Source of the DNA: Silene latifolia
Lineage: Eukaryota; Streptophyta; Magnoliopsida; Caryophyllales; Caryophyllaceae
Reading direction: 5' to 3'
NCBI RefSeq assembly: GCF_048544455.1
Contig: NC_133526.1
Span: 8,510,001-8,574,000, forward strand
Length of the DNA: 64,000 nt
A model generated the notes under the pieces. The model saw only the letters and a program-made list of their open reading frames with translations. It did no database searches and was not told where the DNA came from. Positions 36,511 through 48,346 of the stretch are shown here, in pieces; the stretch's first letter is position 1; each line of letters opens with the position of its first letter. The translations under genes were made by a program, and so were the position numbers.

Positions 36511-36765
36511 AACAATCAGACGATATCATAGCCTTGATTAATACCATGTTTAGAGTGAAAATTATTGACTTGGCTTCTTAGAAGTGAGGTATGTTGCGGA
36601 TAGTACTTGTATAATCTGTTTCTCAGGCAGCTAATGAAGTTTTATTTTTGTGGGATTGGGCAGCCATTGGCAAACAGCTCTTTCGCGTACTGAGGAATAT
36701 TATCCTATTTTGCTGTAGACTTTTTCGCGTACTTGTGGACAATCTATTTAACTTACACGGTTTTA
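36511..36765 (+). pseudogene. scrambled copy of Mpv17 intron 3 and last exon
   Basis: 36511-36680 copies 19533-19700, including the 3' splice site and the codons for PLANSSFAY. The copy then jumps to TGAGGAATATTATCC (past the stop codon of the original), runs about 35 bases, and jumps back to GCGTACTTGTGGACAATC before ending at ACTTACAC. The upstream exons are not present, so it cannot make the protein. GCGTAC and CTTTTTCGCG-type microhomology at the jumps suggests template switching during replication repair. Confidence 0.85.
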
Positions 36766-37247
36766 TACATGAGATTCAGGATTCTCCATTTAATTACAAG
36801 ACAGGATAAAATATCACATCTTCATCTCAATCACATTAATTTGGTTCTTTGGTTGACAATTTAGTGGTTTTGAATTTTTGATGTTAAAAATCAGAAATTC
36901 AGTTTATCAATCCAGCCTTCATATTCTTCATCAAATATAGGTGGTTGGTTAGCATCAAAGAAAGATATACTTTCTTCAAAACAAAGTTTTGGATTACAAT
37001 CCTTTGTAATCCTAATATGTAAACATTATGTCAAAAAAAAAAAAAGGTATTTGTCCCTTTAAAAAAAGAAAATAGCCCGCCTTATGAGTTATGAGCCATA
37101 CCCTGTGTGTAAACTACTTCTTCCCATCAAGACCAAAGGTAATATAAACCTACTTTTAACTAGTAACATTTGAGATGTACTGAAGTTTCATTTTCTACTT
37201 CGTATTATTCAAATTTAATCATTCAATACTCGTACATAACAACACAA

Positions 37248-37249
<2 letters not shown>
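36766..37249. other. third duplicated segment, copy of 20300-21065
   Basis: Good match to the first copy with deletions; no gene is seen. Confidence 0.7.
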
Positions 37250-37289
<40 letters not shown>

Positions 37290-38845
37290 AATAGGTAAGA
37301 AAACTAGGTTGATCCACTAGGATATGACCAACCTATCTCATCCTTTCGAATGAGGGAGGTAAGTTGAAGCCACCGGCTATCAAACCACCTCGAAAGAGTT
37401 GGACATGAATGTCCAATAGAAGCCATGAAGTCAGCAATCTTGTTGACTTCACGAAAGCAATGTTTAATTATCACTTTATCGAAAAAATGAAGGTCTAATT
37501 TCACATCCTTGATAATACTAGAAATTTCCCAAGAAATTTGCCAAGTACCTCGAATCGAGTTAATAACACATAAATTATCACCCTCCACAGTTAACTTTGA
37601 GATTCCTAAGTATTTAGCTGCTAAAATACCTTCTTTTAAAGCGAGAGCTTCCACAACAAGGATATTGTTGGATCCGCATTTTTTTGCTCCCAACAAAACG
37701 ACTTTACCATTGTGATCTCTTATAGAATATCCTAAAGCAGCTTTATTACCTTCTATTCTCGATCCGTCAAAATTTAGCTTTAGGAAACCGTTTCTAGGTT
37801 TTTCCCACCGAATTTCTTCCTTACTAGAGTTGTTTCTAGCTGGCTCTTCTATCTCGGGATTGTTGAGATCCTTAAATCTAGTCACATTCCTGGTCTTAGT
37901 GCTATTATTACATAAAGTAATAAGTTTGCTGATACTTAAATTAACATTATTAAAGATAATATCATTTCTATGAAACCATGCATTCCACCAAATAAAAATA
38001 ATCTTAATGAAATCATCTTTTGGAATTAAATTTTTGAGATAATTAAGTTTCGTTAGAAAACTTTGACTTGTAATATTATCATATTTTGACAAAAACTTGT
38101 TGAAACTAATAATGTTCAGGTCTTGGATGACAGACCCGATCAAGGGACATTCGTAAAATAAATGATCTTTGTTTTCAATAGGATTGTTGCACAGAACACA
38201 ATGAGGTGGGACATCAATATGACTCTTAAGAAGTCTACTTTTCGTTGGAAGGCCGTCAACACAGGCTTTCCAAAGAAAAAATTTCAATTTTGGAGGAATA
38301 TTCAATTTCCAAATCCACTAAAATTCACATTTATCAATAGCTTGATCGAACAAACCTCGCGCTAACCAAGTTGCTGTCTTGGTAGAGAAATTTCCATCTA
38401 CGGACAACCCCCAAATGAGGGTATCTGGAATATCATTATATGGCAGTGGAATGTTAGTAATCTGATTAACAATATCATTATTCACTAAAATGGATAATTT
38501 ACAAACATCCCATTGTTTGTCTAAGGTTATGAAATCTTTAACCAAAAGATTAGGATCACGGTTATTATCATCATCAACCATACTGCTTGTAAGTGGGTGT
38601 GAAAAAACCCAATTATCAGACCAAAACTTAATGTTGCTACCATTACCTACCTGCCATCTTAGTCATTTTCTAAAGAGATCTCGAAGACTCATAAGCTTAT
38701 GCCATTGCCAAGAGGATACTGAGTTTGGCTTATGGTCAAAAAGTGAATAATTTCTCAAGTATTTTTTAGTTATCACTTTGACCCATATATTTTCTTTATC
38801 CATAAGAATTTTCCATAAGAGTTTCATTTGGAGAGCCTTGTTTGA
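37250..38845 (-). mobile_element. 5'-truncated LINE (L1 type with RNase H)
   Basis: A run of 39 T at 37250-37288 is the poly(A) tail seen from the plus strand. The frame 38305-37304 (333 codons) holds a zf-RVT region (FFLWKACVDGLPTKSRLLKS, with CVLC and a later C) and an RNase H domain (LNFDGSRIEGN, VVEALALKEG, VEGDNLCVI, VNKIADF) with Asp, Glu, Asp, Asp all present. Frames 38581-38318 and 38845-38663 hold the end of the reverse transcriptase (KALQMKLLWKILMDKENIWV), with frame changes or stops between the pieces. The upstream reverse transcriptase core and endonuclease are missing. It sits in the duplicated copy of 21065, where the first copy is uninterrupted. I see no clear target duplication. 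Confidence 0.9.
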
Positions 38846-38915
38846 GTGAAGTTTGAGAAGGAAGGTTAAATTTTTGAGTGAAGTTTGAGAAGGAAGGTTA
38901 AATTTTTGAGAGATC
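38846..38915. repeat. 32-bp tandem duplication next to the LINE 5' junction
   Basis: The block starting GTGAAGTTTGAGAAGGAAGG and ending AAATTTTTGA occurs twice in a row here, but once at the original site (21070-21105). Confidence 0.85.
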
Positions 38916-39299
38916 ACTCGTTCATATTTTTAAGCTTTTCTAGTGATCTTTTTTATTAGTGTTGATCGTGTCACATTATGTCTCTTTAATTTTGTACCTG
39001 ATTTTAAAATTAACTGTCCCATTTTACTTTCTCCGTCTTGGTTATTTGTTTACATATTCTATTTTGACTGTCTCAATTGTTTACTGATGGCATACGAATT
39101 TATGACCCAATACCTTAGTGAGGCCCACAAGGAGATCGTCCCATGATCCAACAGGCCCAAGCCTAAATCCGAATGCTTATGCTCAGATCGACGGCGCCGA
39201 CTACCCAGAAGGAAGAATTACATGATGAGACACTCAATTTATTTTTTTAACTAAAATCAAAGGGAAGAAAAGCACTCCCAACACAATTTATGTTTTATA

Positions 39300-39594
39300 C
39301 TCCCCCTTATTCGCTATAATGTTCTCTCTTTCCCGAAACGGATTATTCAAGTAATGTTCCATTTTCCTCTTATTTTATTCATCCTTCTCTCCTATCACCA
39401 AACCCCACACAACTCTTTTACTCTTATTTTATTACTTTTCTTAATGTTTTGGCCCACAACTTCTTATTTAACTCCTAATAATTCATCTTTCTCTCCTACC
39501 ACCAACCCCACCAATATCCTTTATTTATTTTTAATAATATTCCTTAAGTATCGTGCCAAAGACAAAGGGGAACATTATAACGAATCGAAGGGAG
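39300..39594. mobile_element. Stowaway MITE upstream of peroxidase 3
   Basis: Same insertion as 21488-21783, at the same relative site, so older than the split between these two copies. Confidence 0.85.
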
Positions 39595-39897
39595 TATTAT
39601 ATTATTATGTGATGTGAATTTATTTTATAAATTTGGCCATGACGTAGAAGGATACCTGCTACTTAGTATAATTAAATGACAAATAGCTAGAGAAAAATAA
39701 TGTTAAATTAGACTTTTTCCAAGGGTTCCAACTTACGTAGGACTAAAGTAACCGGGGTTTCGACATGCATTGAAATAGTCCGTGATATTGGCAAAGAAAT
39801 CATTTGTAGTTCCATCACCATTATGAGTTTATGACTAATTTACACAATTACATAAATTATAGCTAGATAAAAGCAAGGACGAAATAATTAAAGCAGT

Positions 39898-40074
39898 AAG
39901 GATCCCCTGTCCCATTCTTGTGTCCCATTGTGTGTGCCACTCTACTCACCTTTTGACACATCAGTTGTTGCAAAATAAAATATTGCAATAATTATATCAA
40001 TTTCTTGATGTGTTAGAAGGTGATTGAAGTGACACACACATTGTGACACCAAATGAGACAGAGGATCCCCACTC
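39898..40074. mobile_element. TIR MITE with ~9-bp target duplication
   Basis: Ends GGATCCCCTGTCCCATT and AATGAGACAGAGGATCC-like complement; taattaaag lies on both sides. The second copy is empty (27281-27300); copy 1 has only the left part before a deletion at about 22211. Confidence 0.75.
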
Positions 40075-40459
40075 TAATTAAAGAGGATTCCAATTAGGAA
40101 AATTTGGAAGAATAAATGCCCCTAATCTAAATGATGAGTGTTTACTTTTTTTTTTTTTTTCTTTTTTTTTTTTTTATATAAATAATAGAATAAGACTGCG
40201 TTATATGCATGTAAGACGACCTTTTTATGTAAGAAAACTATTCATTTATTATTATTGATAATTAGGCGTTTTTTATATAAAGGATTATTACAATTTTACC
40301 CAATAATTACTGATCGTTATTAGTCATACATAGACACATAATGTTGCGCTAAGATGTTAATTTTGGACTTCAACCATGATATCATAATACGAGTATTTTT
40401 GTTAAGATTGAAAAGCTTTTATTATAATGTACTGTATTTAAGGTGACATTATTTACTAA

Positions 40460-40773
40460 GAGCATCCGCAAAGGCGAGGCTCCCCATATTTTCTCTTTCT
40501 TTTTCTTATTCGTCCACCTCATTTTCCACTAACTTTTCTATTTACTCACCCCATTTCATAACTATATCTATGCAACAATGAGGTTTCCCAATTCACACAC
40601 AAAAATTTGGGAACCTTCCCAAAAGTAATACAAATTGCTTTACTTTTTTTTGGGGACCTCCCCTACAAATAGTGGAGCCCCATTTTATGGGGAAGTTGGT
40701 GCAACAATGAGGTTGCTCATTTGAGGAAAGAGAAGGCAAATGGGGAGGTGATTTCTCTCCTTTGCAGATGCTC
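40460..40773. mobile_element. PIF/Harbinger-type MITE, TAA duplication
   Basis: 314 bp; ends GAGCATCCGCAAAGG and CTTTGCAGATGCTC; TAA at 40457-40459 and 40774-40776. Empty sites in both other segments (ACTAAGGC at about 22213 and 33301). Related ends to 19804-20109. Confidence 0.88.
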
Positions 40774-40909
40774 TAAGGCCATTTTAGTCACATTTAAGGT
40801 GATAGCAACAAGCCAACAAAGGAATGCATTTAATTTGAAGGAAATTATCATTGAACAAGTATAAGTAAGAAACATTCAAACGCAGCTCAAGAAGCCAAAA
40901 TAATATCAC

Positions 40910-41096
40910 AAAATCTCATTGAAGACGGCACGTATCCGTCACTTTGGAGTGACGGATACCATTTTCTCTCACAAATGACCCAAATAGAGGAGAGAGGGAA
41001 GCACATGGGGGTGCCCCTACCTTGTCCCCCTATCCGTTTTGTGAATGACATTACCCGTCACTTGCTCGGACCCGTCTTCAACAAGACTAACTGATA
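40910..41096. mobile_element. MULE-type MITE, TTGAAGACGG family
   Basis: Ends CACAAAATCTCATTGAAGAC and the complement of GTCTTCAACAAGACTAACTG. Flanks aataatat and atataatat suggest a 9-bp duplication. Sister copy at 52779-52965. Confidence 0.8.
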
Positions 41097-41156
41097 TAAT
41101 ATATACAAATTAATTAATATTTTACTCCCTCCTATTCGCGGTTTTTCTTCCCCTTT

Positions 41157-41794
41157 GATGTGGGGACAAGATTTTAGAAGATGAATAAAGAATGTGTTCC
41201 GGGTGTAATTTCGGAGCAGTGTTATGACCACGTAAGCTTTGCTGAATGATGACTTTGTTTGACTCTTTCTTTCGGCCTCTCCTGAAACAATGAACAAACT
41301 GAGGGCTCGGCTTGGTACCGAGCGTACTCACTCCGACGCTCAAGTCAGTAAACTTAAAGGGATTAAGTTGTGTGTTACTTAGCAAGGTATATTGTAGAGA
41401 GATAAGAGAGTTTATACCAGATTAATAGTGAGTTTATGGATTATTCGATTACTTTCGGATCTTTTTCTCAATGAGAGAAGTGGAGTATTTATAGACTTTC
41501 ACCTTTTGTCACGTAGTGGCCAAGTGGCCAAGTGGCAGAGCAGGTGGAAAGACTATCTTACCCTCGGCCGAGGGACCCATGGCAGGCCGGCAGACCTGGT
41601 TGACTCCATGCCGAGAGGTCTTGGATGTGAGTACGCGGATATGTCTCCCGGCTGGCTGGTTGCCTAGCCGAGACCCAAGTGACAGGCCGACAGGCTGCGT
41701 CGGTTAGGATGTCTAATATGTTGACTTGTTGTCTTTTGGCTTTGACCTTGCTCAATATGTTGACTCGGTCAGCGGGTGCAGAATATGCCCCATC
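41157..41794 (-). mobile_element. solo LTR of a Ty3/gypsy element
   Basis: On the minus strand it starts TGATGGGGCATATTCTGCAC and ends CCCCACA. Minus-strand TATAAATACTCC near 41480-41495 is the likely LTR promoter. GC-rich words like those in the gypsy element at 1-3640 suggest the same broad group, but I cannot prove it. The flanks are two halves of a Stowaway-like repeat; a 5-bp duplication is not obvious. A fossil with no internal region. Confidence 0.75.
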
Positions 41795-42118
41795 AGAATG
41801 AATAAAGGAAGATGGTGAGGTTTGTGGATTGGAGAGAGGAATGAATAAATAGTAATTAAATAAGGAATTGTGAGTTATAGACGGATATGTGTCGTCTATA
41901 ATGAGACTTTTTGTTAGGACACATAGTTAAATAGTTAATAGCCTAGAGATATTACTTTTGTTAAACTAAACCGTGTTCAACCTAGTTGACTTGAATTGGT
42001 CATGTTTTAATGTTTATAAAGCATGCACCAAAAACTTTGAGCAATTATATCATCAAAAACAAATACAGTAACAACTTTGAGAAATTTGTAGTCAAGAAAA
42101 AAGTTGTATTGTACTATT

Positions 42119-43727
<1,609 letters not shown>

Positions 43728-43995
43728 TATTATTATTCTCTCAAATTCTTTGTGCTAAAATCAAAAGTGTAATTTTGTGTGTATTATGTCCTATGTAAGC
43801 ATTCTTTTACTTAAATTTTGTAAAATTCAAATATGTCCAAATGTTTTATAGATATGATGAACTTCTTTAACTTTTCTATGATGAAAAGCGTCAAAAAGTA
43901 AAATAAAATTATATTCATACATTTATTCATTTGTTTAATATTACGGTATATATTAGGAAGATTTTTATGGGCGAGTTATTGATCATCTAATTTTA

Positions 43996-44902
43996 TAGCG
44001 AAATTGCCAATTAAGCCTCATTACTTTGGCTAATCGTGAGATTAAACCCCTTAAATTTAGATTATAGCAATTAAGTCTCATAAGTTATGCAAAAGGTGAA
44101 ATTAAGCCCCTTACTCAAAATCTCATGATAAATTCAATATATCATATTCCCTCCAATTCACCATTTTCTCCCCCTTTCCTTTTTGCACATGAAATAAGAA
44201 ATTGAATTTTGACCACACAAAACACATTACCTCACATGTTATTGAATTTGTACTACACAAATCAACCCAAAAAGGAAATAAGGACGAAAATCTGAATAAT
44301 CCGTTTACGTATATAGGGAAGAAAATAGTGGATCGAAGGAAGTATTACATAAGTGAAATTTATTACACTTCTTACAATATATACAATCAAAATAAAAGTT
44401 AACAATGAAATCAAAATTTAAAATGAATTATCATCAATTAGAGAAGATTTTAAATTATTTCATAAAAATAAAAATATTTATGCTCTATCAAAAAACTGAA
44501 TATTTTTCTTAAATTTGTTAATAATTCTTTACGAAAAGAAAAAAATAAAAAAAATGAGACATACCAAAAATATACGTGCTTAGTTTTTTCGGGTAATAGA
44601 GATATATTTTAATAAAAATGACGATTTTCTCGAAAAAAATAAAATAAAACTAAAGTTTTTATTTTTTATAGAATTTTAAAATATTGTCTTTGTTTACATT
44701 TAATTTTTTTTTTTTGCAATTTTCTTTACACAAAATATAACCTAATTGAGTTTTTGTGGTATGAGAAAATGGATTTCTCATGAAATTTTGGCTAAAGGGC
44801 TTAATTTCACCTTTTGCTTAACTTATGGGGCCTAATTGTTACAATCTAAACTTAAGGGGATTAATCTAGCCAAAGTAATGGGGCTCAATTGTCACTTTCG
44901 CG
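43996..44902. mobile_element. MULE-type MITE/non-autonomous element, 907 bp
   Basis: Terminal inverted repeats of about 130 bp (TAGCGAAATTGCCAATTAAG and complement of AATTGTCACTTTCGCG). Target duplication ctaatttta at 43987-43995 and 44903-44911 (9 bp). The interior is AT-rich, without protein coding. Confidence 0.85.
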
Positions 44903-44999
44903 CTAATTTTATTATCGTTAACAATAACCCCTTCTCCCTTCTTGATTTTGCGTCGAAAAGACAAGATAAACAAATGACCAGAACAGAAATTATTATTAT

Positions 45000-45517
45000 T
45001 ATTTAGAGTAATTTATCAAAAACTCCCTTTTATATACAACTTTTTAAAAATTACTCCCTTTTATAAATATTTTTAAAACTTACTACCTTTAAATTGATAA
45101 CTTTTAAATTTTGATACCAAAAATCAGTTCAGGGCCGGGAATCAGTAGGGAATATTTCGGCCAATTTGAATTTTTCCCTCAAAATATTGTTTTTTATGAC
45201 GAAAGTACCCTTCTCCCTATTTTCTTATATTTATTGTTCAACCCCCTGCTTGTTTGCCCTTCATTAAAGTGTTATTTCTTCTATATCAATTTAGATATCT
45301 TTTTCTTTTTCTCTCCCTCTCTCTCCTGAATCTCCTGAATCTGGGTTTCTCTTACTCATTCCCATCAAGTTTCTCATAACAACAACTAAAGGTATTAATC
45401 TTCATTAATTTGTAATGCATTAGCTTTTTATTATATACTTAATTTATCTTCATTTTCGCCCAATTGTTAGGTTTATGTGGGTACATATTATTTTCTTTGG
45501 TTGCAATTTTGTAGGAC
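45000..45517. other. region upstream of the GRF zinc-finger ORF
   Basis: 45005-45070 (TTTATCAAAAACTCCCTTTT and so on) looks like a MULE terminal repeat; I find no clear partner. CTCT-rich stretch at 45305-45345. TTTTGTAG right before the ATG region at 45515 could be a 3' splice site of a 5' UTR intron. Confidence 0.4.
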
Positions 45518-45956
45518 ATGTCTTTTGTTTCGGATGTTGGTTCCCACGACAGCAATGAAGGGCCTCGCAAATGTTTTTGTGGTATACCGGTTGCACTTGT
45601 GACGTCTTGGACAGAGGATAATCCCGGTGGAAGGTTTGAAGCTTGCAAGTTCTATAATCCAAACACTAACTTTCGTGGATGCAAGTTCTTTCGTTGGTTT
45701 GATCGACCACAATGTGATCGGCAGAGGAATATTATTAACAAGCTAGTGAAGGAGAAGAGGTTGGTTAATTATGAGCTAAAGTGGATGAAGGAAGAAAGGA
45801 AAAAAAAATGCTTGAGGAAATGCACAATGTGATTAGTGAAAGGCCAAATGTTGAAACAGTTCAGAATGCTAAGAAGTGTGGGTCATTAGCATGGTTCTTG
45901 GTGGCATTTTTTGCCATTACATGTCTCACTGCAATTCTTGTTTTTATGTATATGTA
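45518..45956 (+). pseudogene. GRF-type zinc-finger protein with C-terminal membrane span, frame broken at an A-run
   Basis: The frame 45518-45832 gives a GRF zinc finger: CFCGIPVALVTSWTEDNPGG, then RFEAC and GCKFFRWFD (residues about 19-66), followed by a charged helix (NKLVKEKRLVNYELKWMKEE). GRF fingers bind single-stranded nucleic acid in known proteins. In the next frame the sequence continues from MLEEMHNVISERPN to SLAWFLVAFFAITCLTAIL (a membrane span) and stops at 45954-45956, as the plant GRF/coiled-coil/TM family does. The two frames meet at a run of nine A (45800-45808). So the gene has lost frame there, or the A-run is miscounted. If the run is really ten A, this is an intact protein of about 146 residues. 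Many such copies travel with repeats in plants. MULE remains lie next to it. Confidence 0.75.
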
Positions 45957-46213
45957 AGGTGTTTTAGTTTAATTGTGAGTTGTAATCTTATTAGAGTTGT
46001 TTCGGTATGAGTAATGAAACTTGAGACTTTATCAGTAGACTTCAAATGCATCTTCAAAAGTAACACTATTTGACAAACTACATTGTTCCAAAATATATTG
46101 CCCTAGACCTTGATAACACATTGTTCCAAAGTACTAACATAACATAAACTAAGATAGATTGTTCCAAATCCAAAGCTTACATAAACTGATAGTAAAATGC
46201 ATCAATTAAAAAT

Positions 46214-46682
46214 CTAAATTGGTCCTCGGTTACTTGATGACTGCCCAACACTTGTTTGAGAGGGTTGTGTGCTTTTTGTTGCAGTTTGGGGTGGAAATTG
46301 TGCAACATATGTTGCCTTTGTTGCTCTTCTACTTTCTGCTTTCTCTCTGACCTGTTTTGACCATTCAGATCTACCCAAAGGCCTACCACTTGTCCCCTGT
46401 TGCTGCTTAGGAGGTGCTGGTGGATTTTTACAAGTTTTCTTGTAATGGCCAAGCTGACCACAGTGGCCACACTTGTTCATCTTCTTCACTCTTTTCAATA
46501 TCTTCTTCTCCTCTTCTCCAGCTTCTTTCCTCCTCTTTTTACTTGATGGCCTCCCTGGCATCTTTCTTTCTTGTGGGGGTAATGGTTCAGGCAGTGCACT
46601 TTTTTCCCACTTTCACACTTGACATTGGGCAAATAATAGGCTCATATGCTAATATGTACTTAGCTTTGCTGTAGGATTCATG
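46214..46682 (-). pseudogene. MULE transposase C-terminus, degenerate
   Basis: On the minus strand the frame 46561-46214 reads MPGRPSSKKRRKEAGEEEKK and then a CCHC knuckle, CGHCGQLGHYKKTC. Upstream in the same frame come KWEKSALPEPLPPQERK and TYMNPTAKLSTY with two stops between. This order (conserved tail, PPxxRKxPGRP, zinc knuckle) is the C-terminus of plant Mutator-like transposases. The catalytic part and the SWIM finger are absent. Confidence 0.8.
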
Positions 46683-46764
46683 TATGTAGTCATTTAAGAC
46701 ATGCCTGCCGTATGAAGGTAGGCATATGCCATATTTTGCAAAATATTTTAAAGACTAATTTCTA

Positions 46765-47327
46765 AGTAACATAGATTGTAGCAGAGCTGGACAACAAGCA
46801 TAATTTTGATACGAATTGAAGAACAATACCAATGACAAGGAGTTACAGCATTCCTTGGCAAACGGTCAACAAACACATGAAATCTCGCCAAGATTCTAAA
46901 TATTGCAATGAATTTGGATAAAATACGACCGAATAATTCCAAAGTCCAAACGTAACTGGTAACTGATAATTGATATAATACCACAATTGACATTGACCAA
47001 CACAAAAAGAAGGAAGTTCAAACATTCAAAGCCAACACCCCAGATTTCGATAAACACTTCTTCGAGACCAGCTGCATTAGTAAAAAGAAAACAAGTCTCA
47101 ACAAGAAAATTCAAAATACGCTAGTAACATTACAATAGAATTAGCAATTGTTCAACATCAACATAGGAGTAGCATCACCATAGGAGTAACCCTTTGTCAC
47201 CAACACCACCTCCCTTCAACTTTTTAAAATCTCGTCCCACGTTGCCTCGATTCAGCTTTCTTACACAGACTATTATACGTGACCAGATCCTCAGCGAGTC
47301 GCTTTACTTGGGCTGCAACACTCAGGA
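46765..47327. repeat. left arm of large inverted repeat
   Basis: About 563 bp, complementary to 47775-48346 at roughly 90% or better by eye. Outside it, 46700-46745 pairs again with about 49050-49095. Open frames in the arm are not protein-like. Confidence 0.88.
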
Positions 47328-47580
47328 AGAGCCTGCTACTAATGAAGAGGTTAAAGAAGAGAAAAATGATGAAGAGCCTGCTACTAATGAAGAGGTTAAA
47401 GAAGAGAAAAATGATGAAGAGCCTGCTACTAATGAAGAGGTGCACGAAGAGAAAAATAAAAAGCATCTAAGGGAAAAAAAGGCGGAGAAGAAGAGGAAGG
47501 GTCCTCCAAAGCAACCCAAAAATGACATGCTTCCGGGTACTATTCGATCAACCAGAACACGATCGAAGAGAGGCGTATAA
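47326..47580 (+). repeat. 45-bp coding minisatellite and basic tail in the loop of the inverted repeat
   Basis: Three in-frame 45-bp units (47326-47460) encode EEPATNEEVKEEKND with small changes, followed by a Lys-rich stretch (HLREKKAEKKRKGPPKQPKN) and RSTRTRSKRGV before the stop at 47580. The open frame starts at 47194 within the left arm. It may be the tail of an acidic/basic nuclear-type protein gene; there is no recognisable domain and no other exon is seen. Confidence 0.55.
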
Positions 47581-47774
47581 AAATGAATAAGGTAAGATGT
47601 CTGATCATCTTTTTTTCCTTGCTCATGAAAACAACATGCTTAGCATTAGCCTTAGCTAAAGACTCCATATAGACCTCATGCTCATGGATCGAATTTTCAA
47701 AAATTAGAGCAAGTTCACACAACAACTCAAATGAATTAGTTTGCTCAATTTTAATTCAAGTCTGAATTTCTGAA

Positions 47775-48346
47775 TTCCTGAGTGTTGCAGCCCAAGTAAA
47801 GCGACTCGCTGAGGATCTGGTCACGTATAATAGTCTGTGTAAGAAAGCTGAATCGAGGCTACGTGGGACGAGATTTTAAAAAGTTGAAGGGAGGTGGTGT
47901 TGGTGACAAAGGGTTACTCCTATGTTGATGCTACTCCTATGTTGATGTTGAACAATTGCTAATTCTATTGTACTGTTACTAGCGTATTTTGAATTTTCTT
48001 GTAGGGACTTGTTTTCTTTTTACTAATGCAGCTGGTCTCGAAGAAGTGTTTTTTCGAAATCTGGGATGTTAGCTTTGAATGTTTGAACTTGCTTGTTTTT
48101 GTGTTGGTCAGTGTCAATTATGGTATTATATCAATTATCAGTTACTAGATAACAGTTACATTTGGACTTTGGAATTATTCGGTCGTATTTTATCCAAATT
48201 CATTGCAATATTTAGCATCCTGACGAGATTTCATGTGTTTCTTGACCGTTGGCCAAGGAATGTTGTAACCCCTTGTCATTGGTATTGTTTTTCAATTCGT
48301 ATCAAAATTATGCTTGTTGTTCAGCTTTGCTACAATCTATGTTACT
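47775..48346. repeat. right arm of large inverted repeat
   Basis: Complement of 46765-47327. At the inner edge the sequence AGTGTTGCAGCCCAAGTAAA mirrors 47308-47327. The inner half reads as an open frame VAAQVKRLAEDLVTYNSLCK and on to RGTRF plus stop (47784-47877), also present as the mirror image in the left arm; it could be a captured coiled-coil gene end. Confidence 0.88.

Larger units (their letters stand above)
38916..40459. other. upstream part of third duplicated segment
   Basis: Copy of 21110-22085 and of 27270-28026. No gene is seen. Long T-runs at about 40147-40175. Confidence 0.7.
40774..42118. promoter_or_regulatory. upstream region of peroxidase 3, loaded with insertions
   Basis: Matches the regions before copies 1 and 2 but is interrupted by a MULE-type MITE (40910-41096), a Stowaway fragment that itself took in a gypsy LTR (41157-41794), and a deletion of about 400 bp relative to the other copies between there and 41880. 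The proximal 170 bases with TATAAAGCATGC are conserved. Confidence 0.6.

Noticed and set aside
41428-41755. Short frames on both strands
   Set aside because: They lie in the solo LTR, which is non-coding.
47224-47528. Phe/Ser-rich minus-strand frames
   Set aside because: Antisense reading of the 45-bp acidic minisatellite.
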